From the NCBI RefSeq assembly GCF_008329435.1, contig NZ_NPKN01000004.1, positions 62,001 to 126,000 of the forward strand: 64,000 nucleotides of DNA, written 5' to 3'. Positions 38,594 to 49,576 of the stretch are shown one piece after another (within the stretch, counting starts at the first letter, position 1; each line of letters begins with the position of its first letter). The notes beneath the pieces are model-generated. The model saw nothing but the letters and a program-made list of their open reading frames with translations. It did not search any database and was not told the origin of the DNA. A program made the position numbers and the translations under genes. This DNA is from Rhodanobacter sp. T12-5 (GTDB lineage: Bacteria; Pseudomonadota; Gammaproteobacteria; Xanthomonadales; Rhodanobacteraceae).

Positions 38594-39238
38594 TCAGGCG
38601 TCGCTGGCAAGCGTCCCCATGCGCAATCGCCGCGAGTTGCCGCGCCAGGCCAGCGCAGCGAGCAGCTCCGGCCCAACCGGGAGCCGACGCAATTGCCACG
38701 CGCGCGCGTCGTCGCCCGCCAACCGCTGCAGAACCAGCCGATCGGCGACACGCGCGATGTTCAGGCGATCCAAGCCAAACGCCAGGCCGCGGCCGAGCGC
38801 CTTGAGCACCGCTTCCTTGGCTGTCCACAGTTCGAGAAATCCGGCATCGCGATCGGCCACCGGCAGTGCCGCGAGCGCCGCCGCCTCCTCGGCACTGAAG
38901 TAACGCTGCGCGATCTCCAGCGACCGCGGTCGCGGTCGCAGTCGTTCGATATCGATGCCCGGTGCGATCCCCCGAGCGACCGCGATCAGCGCCTGATCGC
39001 CGCTATGCGACCAGTTGAAACCCAGTGACGGATCGTGCGTCGCCGCGAGTACCGGACGCCCGTGCTCGCCAGCGGTAAGCGTGACGCGATCCGGATCGGT
39101 ACCCAGATAGGCGGCCAGCACCCGATGCAGCGGCGCGCGCCCGTGCGCTGGGCGATAGTCCAGTTGCCACACATGAATCTCGTCTTCGAGCAGGTGCTCT
39201 GCTACGTTGGCAAGCGTCGGAGCGTGCGTGGCAATCAT
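38594..39238 (-). CDS. 4'-phosphopantetheinyl transferase (Sfp type)
   Basis: A 214-residue Sfp-type PPTase attaching phosphopantetheine from CoA to carrier proteins. Motifs are [24 protein letters not shown] (metal-binding Asp and Glu) and [19 protein letters not shown]. The ATG starting MIATHAPTL is chosen; the frame extends much further but over the kinase gene on the other strand. It lies 80 bp upstream of pdxJ, where enterobacteria have acpS downstream, so it may be the housekeeping PPTase, as Sfp-type HetI is in Xanthomonas. Confidence 0.9.
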   Translation of the reverse strand: MIATHAPTLANVAEHLLEDEIHVWQLDYRPAHGRAPLHRVLAAYLGTDPDRVTLTAGEHGRPVLAATHDPSLGFNWSHSGDQALIAVARGIAPGIDIERLRPRPRSLEIAQRYFSAEEAAALAALPVADRDAGFLELWTAKEAVLKALGRGLAFGLDRLNIARVADRLVLQRLAGDDARAWQLRRLPVGPELLAALAWRGNSRRLRMGTLASDA

Positions 39239-39343
39239 CCGTGCATGGTGGCGCCGGCGCCGGCACCGCACAAGACGCGCCGCCGTGCGAACGGCGCCGA
39301 CCGCCACGGATCGGAACCCTTCGTTGCTCCGGGGAGACAAGAC

Positions 39344-42300
39344 GTGATCCAGGGTTGGCTGCTGTTGCTGGTATCGCTGCTGTATGTCGGGCTGCTGTTC
39401 GTGGTCGCCTATGCCGGTGATCGCCGACCGCTGTATCCGCGCCAGCCGCGCTTGCGTCCGATCGTCTACAGCCTGGCGCTGGCGGTGTACTGCTCGTCGT
39501 GGACGTTCTACGGTGCGGTCGGCACGGCGGCGCGCGACGGCCTGGCCTATCTGCCGATCTACCTCGGTCCGATCCTGTTGTTCGTGTTCGGCTTCGGCCT
39601 GTTGCGCCGGCTGGTGCAGGTGGTGAGGCAACGCAACATCACCTCGATCGCGGATTTCATTGGTGCGCGTTTCGGCAAGTCGCACGGACTGGCGGCGCTG
39701 GTGGCGGTGATCGCGGTGATTGCGGTGGTGCCGTACATCGCGCTGCAATTCAAGGCTGTGGCGATGTCCTTCGGCGTACTCGGCGGTGCCGGCTACGGCG
39801 CTGCGTCTGCCGGTGGCGTCGACAGTGCGTTGTGGTGTGCGCTGCTGCTGGCCATGTTCGCCATTCTGTTCGGCACGCGCAGCATCGATGCAACCGAACA
39901 CCATCACGGCCTGATGCTGGCGATAGCGCTGGAATCCCTGATCAAGCTGCTCGCCTTCGTCGCGCTGGCCGGCTATGCCTTGTGGCGTGGGCCGGGGCTG
40001 CTTGCCACGGTGCAATTGCCAGCGACGCAACTGACGCATGGACTGTCACCGGGGTTCCTGGCCCAGACGATGCTGGCGTTCTGCGCGATGTTCTGCCTGC
40101 CCCGGCAATTCCAGATCGGCATGGTCGAATGCGAGGACGCCAGCGACCTGACGCGTGCGCGCTGGATGGTGCCGCTGTACCTGGTCATCGTCAGCCTGGC
40201 GGTATTGCCGATCGTGGCGGCTGGCGCGCACATGCCGCTGGTGCGCGATGGTTCCGCCGATGCGTGGGTGCTCACTCTGCCGATGGTCCATGGCGATGGT
40301 GGCATGGCGCTGCTGGCTTTCATCGGTGGGTTTTCGGCCGCGACCGGCATGGTGATCGTGGCCTCGGTGGCGCTGTCGACGATGATCAGCAACGACCTGG
40401 TGATGCCGGCGCTGCTGCGAATCCCACGATTGCGGCTGGAGCAGCGCAGCGACCTGTCGAAGCTGGTGCTTCGTGTGCGCCGGGTGGCGATCATCGCGCT
40501 GGCCGCGATGGCCTATGGCTACTACCGGGTCGCCGCCAACGCGGAGAATCTTGCGGCTACCGGCCTGTTGGCATTTGCTGCGGTGGCGCAGTTCGCCCCG
40601 GCATTGCTGGCTGCGCTGTACTGGAGCGGCGCCAGCCGTCGCGGCGTGATGGTGGGTCTGGCCGGCGGCTTCGTGGTGTGGTCGTACACCTTGTTGTTGC
40701 CGGCGGTGATTCGTTCCGCCTCCTGGTTGCAGAACGGACCGTTCGGATGGGACTGGCTGCGCCCGCAGGCGCTGTTCCATCTTGGTGGCTGGGATCCGGT
40801 GATGCACGGCACGTTCTGGTCGCTGCTGGTCAACGTCGGTTGCCTGGTGTTCGTCTCGCTTCGGTTGCGGCCAAGTCTGGAGGAACGCCTGCACGCGGCG
40901 ATGTTCATCGATATCGATCCGGCCGGCCGCAGTGGCGCCGGTGACTGGCGTGGCCGCGTGGCCGTGGCGGACCTGCGCACGCTCGCCGAACGCATCGTCG
41001 GCGAACGCACCAGTGCGCGGGCATTCGACGACTACGCCCTGCGCCGCGGGCGGCCCCTGCTGGCCGGCGAGTCGGCCGATCGCGCACTGATCCAGTACAC
41101 CGAGCGCCTGCTGGCTTCGGCGGTGGGCGCCGCCAACGCGCGACGGATCCTGATCAGCGCGTTGTCCGGCAGCGGCCTGGATCTGGCCGAGGCGATGGCG
41201 CTGATGGACGAGGCCTCGCAGGAGTTGCGCTTCAACCGCGAATTGCTGTCCACCACGCTGGAAAACGTCTCGCAGGGCATCAGCGTGGTCGATGCGCAGA
41301 TGCGCCTGGTGGCGTGGAACCGGCGCTACCTGGAGCTGTTCGACTACCCCGATGGCATGGTGCACGTCGGCGTGCCGGTAGCCGACCTGATTCGCTGGAA
41401 TGCCAGCCACGGCGAATGCGGGCCCGGTGAATTGGACGGCCATGTGGCCAAACGTATCCACCACATGCAGGCCGGTTCGGCGCACCTGTTCCAGCGCGTC
41501 CGTCCGGACGGCACCGTGATCGAGTTGCGCGGCCGCGCGCTGCCTGCCGGAGGCTACGTCACGACCTACAGCGACGTCACCGCTTACAAGCATGCCGAAG
41601 AGGCGCTGATCGAGGTGAACGAGACGCTGGAACAGCGGGTCGAGCAGCGCACTGCCGAACTGTCCGAGGCACTGGTCGCCACGGCGAACGCGCGGCGGGC
41701 CGCCGAGACAGCGAACGTTTCGAAGACGCGCTTTCTCGCCGCGGCCAGCCACGACCTGCTGCAGCCATTGAACGCAGCGCGGCTGTTCACTTCGGCACTG
41801 CGCCAGCACCCGGGACTGGACGCGGAGGCCAGCGGCCTGGCCGAGCGCATCGATGCGTCCTTCCGGTCGGCCGAAGATCTGCTCGATGCACTGCTGGACA
41901 CCTCGCGGCTGGATGCCGGCAGCTACCATCCGGAAGTCGGCGGCTTCGCCCTGGCCGAACTGTTCGATTCGTTGAAGGCGCAGTTCGCGGTGGTCGCCGA
42001 ACAGCGCGGCCTGCGCCTGCGTGTGGCGCCGACCACGCTGGCGGTGCTCAGCGACCCGCAGCTGTTGCGCCGGATCCTGCAGAATTTCGTCTCCAATGCC
42101 CTGCGCTACACCAGCAAGGGCGGCGTTTTGCTGGGCGCGCGGCGCATCGGCGAGGAAGTGCGCATCGAGGTGTGGGACTCGGGCCCCGGCATCGCCGCGG
42201 AACAGCGTGCGCGGATCTTCGACGAATTCCAGCGGCTCGAGCAGCCGTCGCCATGGGGCGAGAAAGGCCTGGGTTTGGGCCTGTCGATCTGCGACCGCCT

Positions 42301-42883
42301 CGCCGGCATCCTCGGCCACCGGCTGGGCCTGCATTCGCAAGTCGACCGCGGCAGCTGCTTTGCGGTAACCGTGCCGCGCGGCGAAGCGGTGCCGGCTCGC
42401 CGCCAGCGGGTCCAGCGTGCCGGTGCAGACAAGCAACTGCCATTGACCGTGCTGTGCCTGGACAACGACGCCACCATCCTCGACGGCATGCGCGCCCTGC
42501 TCAGCCGCTGGGGCGTCGATTGCCGTCTGGCGCTGAACGTGGAGCAGGCCCGTCACGAACTGGCACATGGCCCGATCGACCTGATCCTGGCCGACTACCA
42601 CCTGGCCGACGGTGTCGATGGCCTGCAGGCGCTGCAACAGTTGCGCGAGATGACCGGCCAGCTTCCACCGGTGGCGATGATCACCGCCGATGGCAGCAGC
42701 GAACTGAAACAACGGGCGCGGGCGTCGGGATATCCGGTGCTGCACAAGCCGGTGCGGCCGGCCGCCTTGCGTGCGTTGCTGACCTCATTGCTGCGGATGC
42801 AGCCGGACAAACCCGCGGTCGGCGACCCGATGGAGAAGGCTGGCAACCCGGAAGGCACCGGGCGACCAGCATCGCTGTCGTGA
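39344..42883 (+). CDS. crbS: Hybrid sensor histidine kinase with SSS transporter-like domain (CrbS-like)
   Basis: A 1179-residue kinase. Residues 1-500 are a sodium/solute-symporter-like membrane domain (WTFYGAVGTAARDGLAYLP, GTRSIDATEHHHGL). A PAS-like segment near 640-750 (LENVSQGISVVDAQMRLVAW) and a coiled coil (EVNETLEQRVEQRTAELSEA) follow. HisKA has His803 in AAASHDLLQPLN; HATPase and a C-terminal receiver with Asp1084 (LILADYHLADG) complete it. The GTG with GGGGAG upstream is chosen. CrbS/MxtR-type kinases control acetate use, fitting acs close by. Confidence 0.92.
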   Translation: MIQGWLLLLVSLLYVGLLFVVAYAGDRRPLYPRQPRLRPIVYSLALAVYCSSWTFYGAVGTAARDGLAYLPIYLGPILLFVFGFGLLRRLVQVVRQRNITSIADFIGARFGKSHGLAALVAVIAVIAVVPYIALQFKAVAMSFGVLGGAGYGAASAGGVDSALWCALLLAMFAILFGTRSIDATEHHHGLMLAIALESLIKLLAFVALAGYALWRGPGLLATVQLPATQLTHGLSPGFLAQTMLAFCAMFCLPRQFQIGMVECEDASDLTRARWMVPLYLVIVSLAVLPIVAAGAHMPLVRDGSADAWVLTLPMVHGDGGMALLAFIGGFSAATGMVIVASVALSTMISNDLVMPALLRIPRLRLEQRSDLSKLVLRVRRVAIIALAAMAYGYYRVAANAENLAATGLLAFAAVAQFAPALLAALYWSGASRRGVMVGLAGGFVVWSYTLLLPAVIRSASWLQNGPFGWDWLRPQALFHLGGWDPVMHGTFWSLLVNVGCLVFVSLRLRPSLEERLHAAMFIDIDPAGRSGAGDWRGRVAVADLRTLAERIVGERTSARAFDDYALRRGRPLLAGESADRALIQYTERLLASAVGAANARRILISALSGSGLDLAEAMALMDEASQELRFNRELLSTTLENVSQGISVVDAQMRLVAWNRRYLELFDYPDGMVHVGVPVADLIRWNASHGECGPGELDGHVAKRIHHMQAGSAHLFQRVRPDGTVIELRGRALPAGGYVTTYSDVTAYKHAEEALIEVNETLEQRVEQRTAELSEALVATANARRAAETANVSKTRFLAAASHDLLQPLNAARLFTSALRQHPGLDAEASGLAERIDASFRSAEDLLDALLDTSRLDAGSYHPEVGGFALAELFDSLKAQFAVVAEQRGLRLRVAPTTLAVLSDPQLLRRILQNFVSNALRYTSKGGVLLGARRIGEEVRIEVWDSGPGIAAEQRARIFDEFQRLEQPSPWGEKGLGLGLSICDRLAGILGHRLGLHSQVDRGSCFAVTVPRGEAVPARRQRVQRAGADKQLPLTVLCLDNDATILDGMRALLSRWGVDCRLALNVEQARHELAHGPIDLILADYHLADGVDGLQALQQLREMTGQLPPVAMITADGSSELKQRARASGYPVLHKPVRPAALRALLTSLLRMQPDKPAVGDPMEKAGNPEGTGRPASLS

Positions 42884-42933
42884 TTCGCACGAATGAGCGG
42901 AAGCGGGAGCGTTGCGCGCCCCGGCAGGCTCAT

Positions 42934-43620
42934 TCAATCCAGCGGGTCGGTCGTCGTCATTGGCGGCGTCTTTGGCATGCTCTCCTGCTCGACCGCCAGC
43001 TGGCTGGCGATCAGGGCGACCTGGGTGCGGTTGTTGACTCCGAGCTTGCGCATGATCGCGGTCATGTGTGCCTTGACCGTGGCCTCGGAGACGCCGAGGT
43101 CGTAGGCGATCTGCTTGTTCAGCAGGCCTTCGGCGATCATCGTCATCACGCGGAACTGCTGCGGCGTCAGCGCGGCGATCTGCGCGGCGGCGGCGGCTTC
43201 GTCGGGCCGGAGTTCGCCGGGGGCGCCGAGCAGGGCCGGCGGCAGCCAGACGTCGCCGTCGAGCACGGCGCGGATCGCCGCGACGATGCTTTCGCCCGAA
43301 CTGGATTTCGGAATGTACGCCGACGCGCCATGCGCCAGCGCGCGGCGCGCCACCTGCGCCTCTTCGTGACCGGACACCACGATGGTCGGCAGCCCGGGGT
43401 ACTGGCCGCGGATATGCGCCAGTGCGGAGTAGCCGCGCGCGCCCGGCATGTGCAGGTCGAGCAGCAGCAATTCGGCGTCGGGGAATTGTTCGATCAGGCC
43501 GAGCAGGGTGTGCACGCTGTCGGCGCTGTGCACGTGCGCCTGCGGCAGCGCGGTCAGCACCGCCCGCTGCAGCGCGTCGCGGAACAGCGGATGGTCGTCG
43601 GCGATCAGGATGTCGGACAT
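42934..43620 (-). CDS. crbR: LuxR-family response regulator (CrbR/ErdR-like)
   Basis: A 228-residue NarL/LuxR-type regulator. The receiver domain has the acidic pair Asp8-Asp9 and phospho-acceptor Asp55 (LLLLDLHMPG). The C-terminal HTH spans about 155-215 (LTPQQFRVMTMIAEGLLNKQIA, then VSEATVKAHMTAIM). It converges with the CrbS-like kinase and sits upstream of acs on the same strand. In Vibrio and Pseudomonas CrbR/ErdR activates acs; the same job is inferred here. Confidence 0.92.
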   Translation of the reverse strand: MSDILIADDHPLFRDALQRAVLTALPQAHVHSADSVHTLLGLIEQFPDAELLLLDLHMPGARGYSALAHIRGQYPGLPTIVVSGHEEAQVARRALAHGASAYIPKSSSGESIVAAIRAVLDGDVWLPPALLGAPGELRPDEAAAAAQIAALTPQQFRVMTMIAEGLLNKQIAYDLGVSEATVKAHMTAIMRKLGVNNRTQVALIASQLAVEQESMPKTPPMTTTDPLD

Positions 43621-43632
43621 AAAGCCAGTGGA

Positions 43633-43707
43633 GAGTGGAGAGGAGCGAGAAACGAGAGCTGGAGCTGAGCCTGCCTGCATTTACTCATTTCCCACTCCTC
43701 TCCACTC
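43633..43707. repeat. Inverted repeat between acs and crbR
   Basis: Arms GAGTGGAGAGGAG (43633-43645) and CTCCTCTCCACTC (43695-43707) are perfect reverse complements over 13 bp, with a 49-nt loop; flanks extend the pairing imperfectly. No T tail. Confidence 0.75.
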
Positions 43708-43715
43708 ACTTCCGG

Positions 43716-45656
<1,941 letters not shown>

Positions 45657-45788
45657 GGCTGGGCTCCTGCTGGCTCGACATGGAAGGTGGCGACAGGGAT
45701 ACCGCGGCAGGCGTCAACGCCCGGCGGTGTGCGGACTTCGAGTGTAGCCCGATCGATACGGAGGCGGCGGCAAGCAGCCGGCTCGACT

Positions 45789-45807
45789 TTGGTCGAAGTT
45801 CGACCAA
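45789..45807. promoter_or_regulatory. Perfect palindrome in the acs-porin gap (candidate CrbR operator)
   Basis: TTGGTCGAAGTTCGACCAA: 9-bp arms around one central G. It lies 132 bp upstream of acs and 69 bp upstream of the porin ATG, suited to control both. That CrbR binds it is inference. Confidence 0.6.
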
Positions 45808-45876
45808 TGGCGAATAGTCGCCCGCGCTGCAGCATGGCCATGCTCGGCCCGTCATCGATCTCGGGGAGACGCACGC

Positions 45877-47274
45877 ATGACCACGCGACACACCAACCGT
45901 TATTCCACGCTTGCCCTGAGCATGGCTTGCGCGCTGATGCTCCCGCTGGCCGGCCACGCGCAGAGCGACACGCGCGAGCAGCAACTCGAACAGCGCGTGG
46001 CGCAGCTCGAGCAGCAGTTGAACGAATTGAAGGCGATGATCCAGGCGCAGAAAGCCGCGCCCGCGCAGCCCGCGGCACCCGCGCAGAACGTGGCGGCGGC
46101 GCAGAACGTGGCGGCGGCGCCGGCCGCCGCGATGCCGGTGTTCAGCAGTGCCCCCGGCGTGTCGGTGGCGCTGCACGGCTTCGTCAGCGCCAGCGCGTTC
46201 AGCCAGAACAAGAGCTTCACCTACGGCAACGGCCAGAATGCGTTGTTCCCGATACCCGGCTCGAAGGGTTCGCTCTCCGGCGTCGACGTGCGCAACACGC
46301 GCTTCTGGCTCGACTTCAAGGGCGCCAAGTTCGCCGGCAACTGGAGCGGCGGCGGGCGCATCGAGATGGACTTCTTCGGCGGCTTCAACGGCACCGGCGC
46401 CTACAGCCAGCAGCAGCCGACGCCGCGCCTGCGCCAGGCCTACATGGACCTGACCAATCCCGAGAGCGGCACCACGGTACGCATCGGCCAGCAGTGGGAC
46501 CTGATGTTCCCGGTCGACAACACGCCCACCTCGCTGGCGCACATCGCGTTCCCGCTGGGCTTCGGCTCCGGCTCCGGCGGCTGGCGCTTCCCCGGCGTGG
46601 TGGTGATGCAGGACCTCAACCACGGCAGCACCGGCGCGCAATGGCGGCTCGATGTGGGCGTGTTCGAAGGCACCTGGAGCGGTCCCGGCAACAACGTCAA
46701 CTACCTCACCGCCGGCAGCGCCGGTTTCCGTCCGCAGGTCGAGGCGCGATTGCACGTGCAGGACAAGAACTGGCTGGCGTACTTCTCGGCGCATTACAGC
46801 AAGGTCGACCTGCGTGGCGTCGACGGCACCGCACCCACGCCGATCCGCTCCGACGTCAAGAGCGTGGGCTACGAGATCGGCGGCCAGTGGAAGCCCGGAC
46901 CGTGGACGTTCAAGGGGCTGGCCTACGCCGGCAACGGCCTCGGCGAGATCTTCGGCGCGATGTCGCAATTCGGCGACATCAACGAAACCGGCGGCTTCGT
47001 GCAGGCGGGCTACAGCTTCACGCCGAACTGGAGCCTGTATGCGTTCTACGCGTACAGCAAACCCGATAGCGGCGACGTGATCACCTGGCTGGGCAACGGC
47101 GCGACCGGACTGCTGCGCAACCGCCAGACCGCGCTGAGCCTGCAATACACCGCCGGCTCGTATGACCTCAGCGCCGAATGGATGCACGACAAGCTCGACT
47201 CCACCAGCAATGGCACGGACCGCAAGACCACCACCGGCAACCAGTTCAGCCTCAACGCGCTTTATCGCTTCTGA
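45877..47274 (+). CDS. Outer-membrane porin (DcaP-like) with coiled-coil N-terminus
   Basis: A 465-residue protein with a signal peptide (cleaved after Ala28, LAGHA), a coiled coil at about residues 30-55 (QQLEQRVAQLEQQLNELKAM), an Ala/Gln/Pro linker with a duplicated QNVAAA unit, then a 16-strand-type beta barrel ending in Phe (ALYRF), as outer-membrane proteins do. DcaP-like porins take up organic acids and trimerise through the coiled coil. Divergent from acs and followed by an MFS transporter: probably the outer-membrane step of acid uptake. Confidence 0.88.
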   Translation: MTTRHTNRYSTLALSMACALMLPLAGHAQSDTREQQLEQRVAQLEQQLNELKAMIQAQKAAPAQPAAPAQNVAAAQNVAAAPAAAMPVFSSAPGVSVALHGFVSASAFSQNKSFTYGNGQNALFPIPGSKGSLSGVDVRNTRFWLDFKGAKFAGNWSGGGRIEMDFFGGFNGTGAYSQQQPTPRLRQAYMDLTNPESGTTVRIGQQWDLMFPVDNTPTSLAHIAFPLGFGSGSGGWRFPGVVVMQDLNHGSTGAQWRLDVGVFEGTWSGPGNNVNYLTAGSAGFRPQVEARLHVQDKNWLAYFSAHYSKVDLRGVDGTAPTPIRSDVKSVGYEIGGQWKPGPWTFKGLAYAGNGLGEIFGAMSQFGDINETGGFVQAGYSFTPNWSLYAFYAYSKPDSGDVITWLGNGATGLLRNRQTALSLQYTAGSYDLSAEWMHDKLDSTSNGTDRKTTTGNQFSLNALYRF

Positions 47275-47281
47275 ACTTCAC

Positions 47282-47336
47282 GGCGGCGTACCGCGCGTAC
47301 GCCGCCCGTCGACTACCCTCCCGTCGCGTCGGGAGG
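47282..47336 (+). promoter_or_regulatory. Tandem hairpins after the porin gene
   Basis: GGCGGCGTAC / GTACGCCGCC (47282-47306, loop CGCGC) and CCTCCCG / CGGGAGG (47317-47336). No T run, so they may stabilise the porin mRNA or partly separate it from the MFS gene. Confidence 0.6.
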
Positions 47337-47436
47337 ATGACGGGGTGCGGTCCAGATCGAGGGACGGGTCGCACCTCCCAACTTCTCCCCGGGGTTTCCG
47401 GGAGAGGCATCTCACTATCTCGGGAGGGGAAACATC

Positions 47437-49107
47437 ATGGCCACAAATGCGATTGACGCGACCGGCGGCGGGGTTGACGCCGCGCTCGACGTCAGCCACA
47501 AGCGGGTAATCCTGGCGTCCAGCCTGGGCACCGTGTTCGAGTGGTACGACTTCTACCTGTACGGCTCGCTTGCCGTGATCATCGGCCACCAGTTCTTCTC
47601 CGGGTTGAACGAGGCGAGCCAGCTGGTGTTCGCCCTGCTCGCGTTCGCGGCCGGCTTCGCGGTGCGCCCGTTCGGTGCGCTGGTGTTCGGCCGGGTCGGC
47701 GACCTGGTCGGGCGCAAGTACACGTTCCTGATCACCATCGTGATCATGGGCCTGTCGACCTTCTTCGTGGGCTTGCTGCCCAGTTACGGCTCGATCGGCA
47801 TGGCGGCGCCGGTGATCCTGATCCTGCTGCGCATGCTGCAGGGTCTGGCGCTGGGCGGCGAGTACGGCGGCGCAGCCACCTACGTGGCCGAGCACGCGCC
47901 GAAGGGCAAGCGCGGCCTGTACACCAGCTTCATCCAGATCACCGCCACCTTCGGCCTGTTCCTGTCGCTGCTGGTGATCCTGGGCTGCAAGTGGCTGCTC
48001 GGCGACAAGTTCGACGACTGGGGCTGGCGCATTCCGTTCCTGCTGTCGTCGCTGCTGCTGGCCGTGTCGGTATACATCCGCCTGCAACTGGCCGAGTCGC
48101 CGGTGTTCAAGCAGATGAAGGACGAGGGCAAGCACTCGAAGGCACCGCTCACCGAGTCGTTCGCGCGCTGGGGCAACCTCAAGCTGGTGATCCTGGCCCT
48201 GTTCGGCGCCACCGCCGGCCAGGCCGTGGTGTGGTACTGCGGCCAGTTCTACGCGATGTACTTCCTCGGCAGCACGCTGAGGATCGACGCCACCACCACC
48301 CAGCTCCTGATTGCCGCGGCACTGCTGATCGGCACGCCGTTCTTCGTGGTGTTCGGCTGGCTGTCCGACAAGATCGGCCGCAAGCCGGTGGTGCTGGCCG
48401 GCTGCCTGCTCGCCGCGCTGACCTACTTCCCGATCTTCAAGGGACTCACCCACTACGGCAACCCGGGAGCGGAGACGGCGCGTGCGACGGCACCGGTCAC
48501 CGTGCTCGCCGACCCGGCCACCTGCCACCTGCAGATCAACCTCACCGGCACGCAGGTCTTCACCAGTTCCTGCGACGTGGCCAAGAGCTATCTGGCCAAG
48601 CGCGGCGTGCCGTACGACAACGTCGCGGCGCCGGCCGGTTCGCTGGCAAAGGTGACCGTGGGCGGAGCCAGCCACGATGCGTTCGAGGGCAGCAGCCTGA
48701 GCAAGGCCGACTTCGCCGCGCAGAACAAGGCGTTCACCGCCAGCCTCGGCGCCTCGCTCGACCAGGCCGGCTACCCGGCCAAGGCCGATCCGGCGCGTAG
48801 CAACTATCCGATGCTGATCGTGCTGCTGACCTTGCTGGTGCTGTACGTGACCATGGTCTACGGCCCGATCGCGGCATGGCTGGTGGAGATGTTCCCGACC
48901 AGGATCCGCTATACCTCGATGAGCCTGCCGTATCACATCGGCAACGGCTGGTTCGGCGGCTTCCTGCCTTCGGTGTCGTTCGGCATCGTGGCGCTCACCG
49001 GCAACATCTATTCCGGCCTGTGGTACCCGGTGGTGATCGCGATGATGACCTTCGTGATCGGCCTGCTGTTCGTGCGCGAAACCAAGGACGTCGACCTGCG
49101 CGGTTGA
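47437..49107 (+). CDS. MFS transporter of the MHS (organic acid:H+) family with periplasmic insertion
   Basis: A 556-residue major-facilitator protein of the metabolite:H+ symporter type (KgtP/ProP/ShiA relatives): FEWYDFYLYGSLA at the start, GRVGDLVGRKYTF and GLALGGEYGGAATYV. Between about residues 340 and 453 it carries an extra soluble segment with two Cys (363 and 379), likely a periplasmic loop with a disulfide. A GGGAGGGGAAAC ribosome site precedes the ATG. Next to acs and a porin, an organic acid such as acetate is the likely substrate. Confidence 0.9.
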   Translation: MATNAIDATGGGVDAALDVSHKRVILASSLGTVFEWYDFYLYGSLAVIIGHQFFSGLNEASQLVFALLAFAAGFAVRPFGALVFGRVGDLVGRKYTFLITIVIMGLSTFFVGLLPSYGSIGMAAPVILILLRMLQGLALGGEYGGAATYVAEHAPKGKRGLYTSFIQITATFGLFLSLLVILGCKWLLGDKFDDWGWRIPFLLSSLLLAVSVYIRLQLAESPVFKQMKDEGKHSKAPLTESFARWGNLKLVILALFGATAGQAVVWYCGQFYAMYFLGSTLRIDATTTQLLIAAALLIGTPFFVVFGWLSDKIGRKPVVLAGCLLAALTYFPIFKGLTHYGNPGAETARATAPVTVLADPATCHLQINLTGTQVFTSSCDVAKSYLAKRGVPYDNVAAPAGSLAKVTVGGASHDAFEGSSLSKADFAAQNKAFTASLGASLDQAGYPAKADPARSNYPMLIVLLTLLVLYVTMVYGPIAAWLVEMFPTRIRYTSMSLPYHIGNGWFGGFLPSVSFGIVALTGNIYSGLWYPVVIAMMTFVIGLLFVRETKDVDLRG

Positions 49108-49126
49108 GTGCAGCCAGCGCACACGG

Positions 49127-49157
49127 AAAACGCAGCGGCACCAGCCGCTGCGTTTTT
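49127..49157 (+). terminator. Terminator of the MFS gene
   Basis: A perfect 13-bp stem AAAACGCAGCGGC / GCCGCTGCGTTTT, loop ACCA, then T. Bidirectional; it also faces the converging glsB-type gene. Confidence 0.95.
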
Positions 49158-49185
49158 GTTTGGCCGCCGCGAACCGGGCGGATCG

Positions 49186-49446
49186 TCAGGCGCGCTTGAT
49201 CAGGCCGATGAGCACCAGCAACACGATCGCGCCGATCATCGCGTAAACGATACTGGTGACGATCGGGCTGCCGAGACTGAAGCCGATGCCCAGCATCGGC
49301 AGCAGCCAGCCGGCGAGGAACGCGCCGATGATGCCGACCACGATATTGCCGAGCAGGCCGAAGCCGAAGCCACGCACGATCAGGCCGGCCAGCCAGCCGG
49401 CAATCGCGCCGATGAGAAGAAAGACAATCAGGGCGGTGGCAGTCAT
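49186..49446 (-). CDS. GlsB/YeaQ/YmgE family stress-response membrane protein
   Basis: An 86-residue transglycosylase-associated (PF04226) protein with three hydrophobic helices rich in Gly. LLIGAIAGWLAGLIVRGFG and VGIIGAFLAGWLLPMLGI are family signatures. Usually induced in stationary phase or stress; the biochemical function is unknown. The ATG starting MTATALIV is chosen; the upstream frame belongs to a shadow of the sulfotransferase region. Confidence 0.9.
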   Translation of the reverse strand: MTATALIVFLLIGAIAGWLAGLIVRGFGFGLLGNIVVGIIGAFLAGWLLPMLGIGFSLGSPIVTSIVYAMIGAIVLLVLIGLIKRA

Positions 49447-49576
49447 CGGCGAACTCCAGTGTGAACGGGTGAGGCGCTGCGTCAGCCGCAGTCGCTCCGG
49501 GCAAGCGTCCGTTTTCCAACGTGCAGTGTTTGTGATGACGAGCGCGCGGCCGACGGTGGCTGGGCGGCAACCGTGT

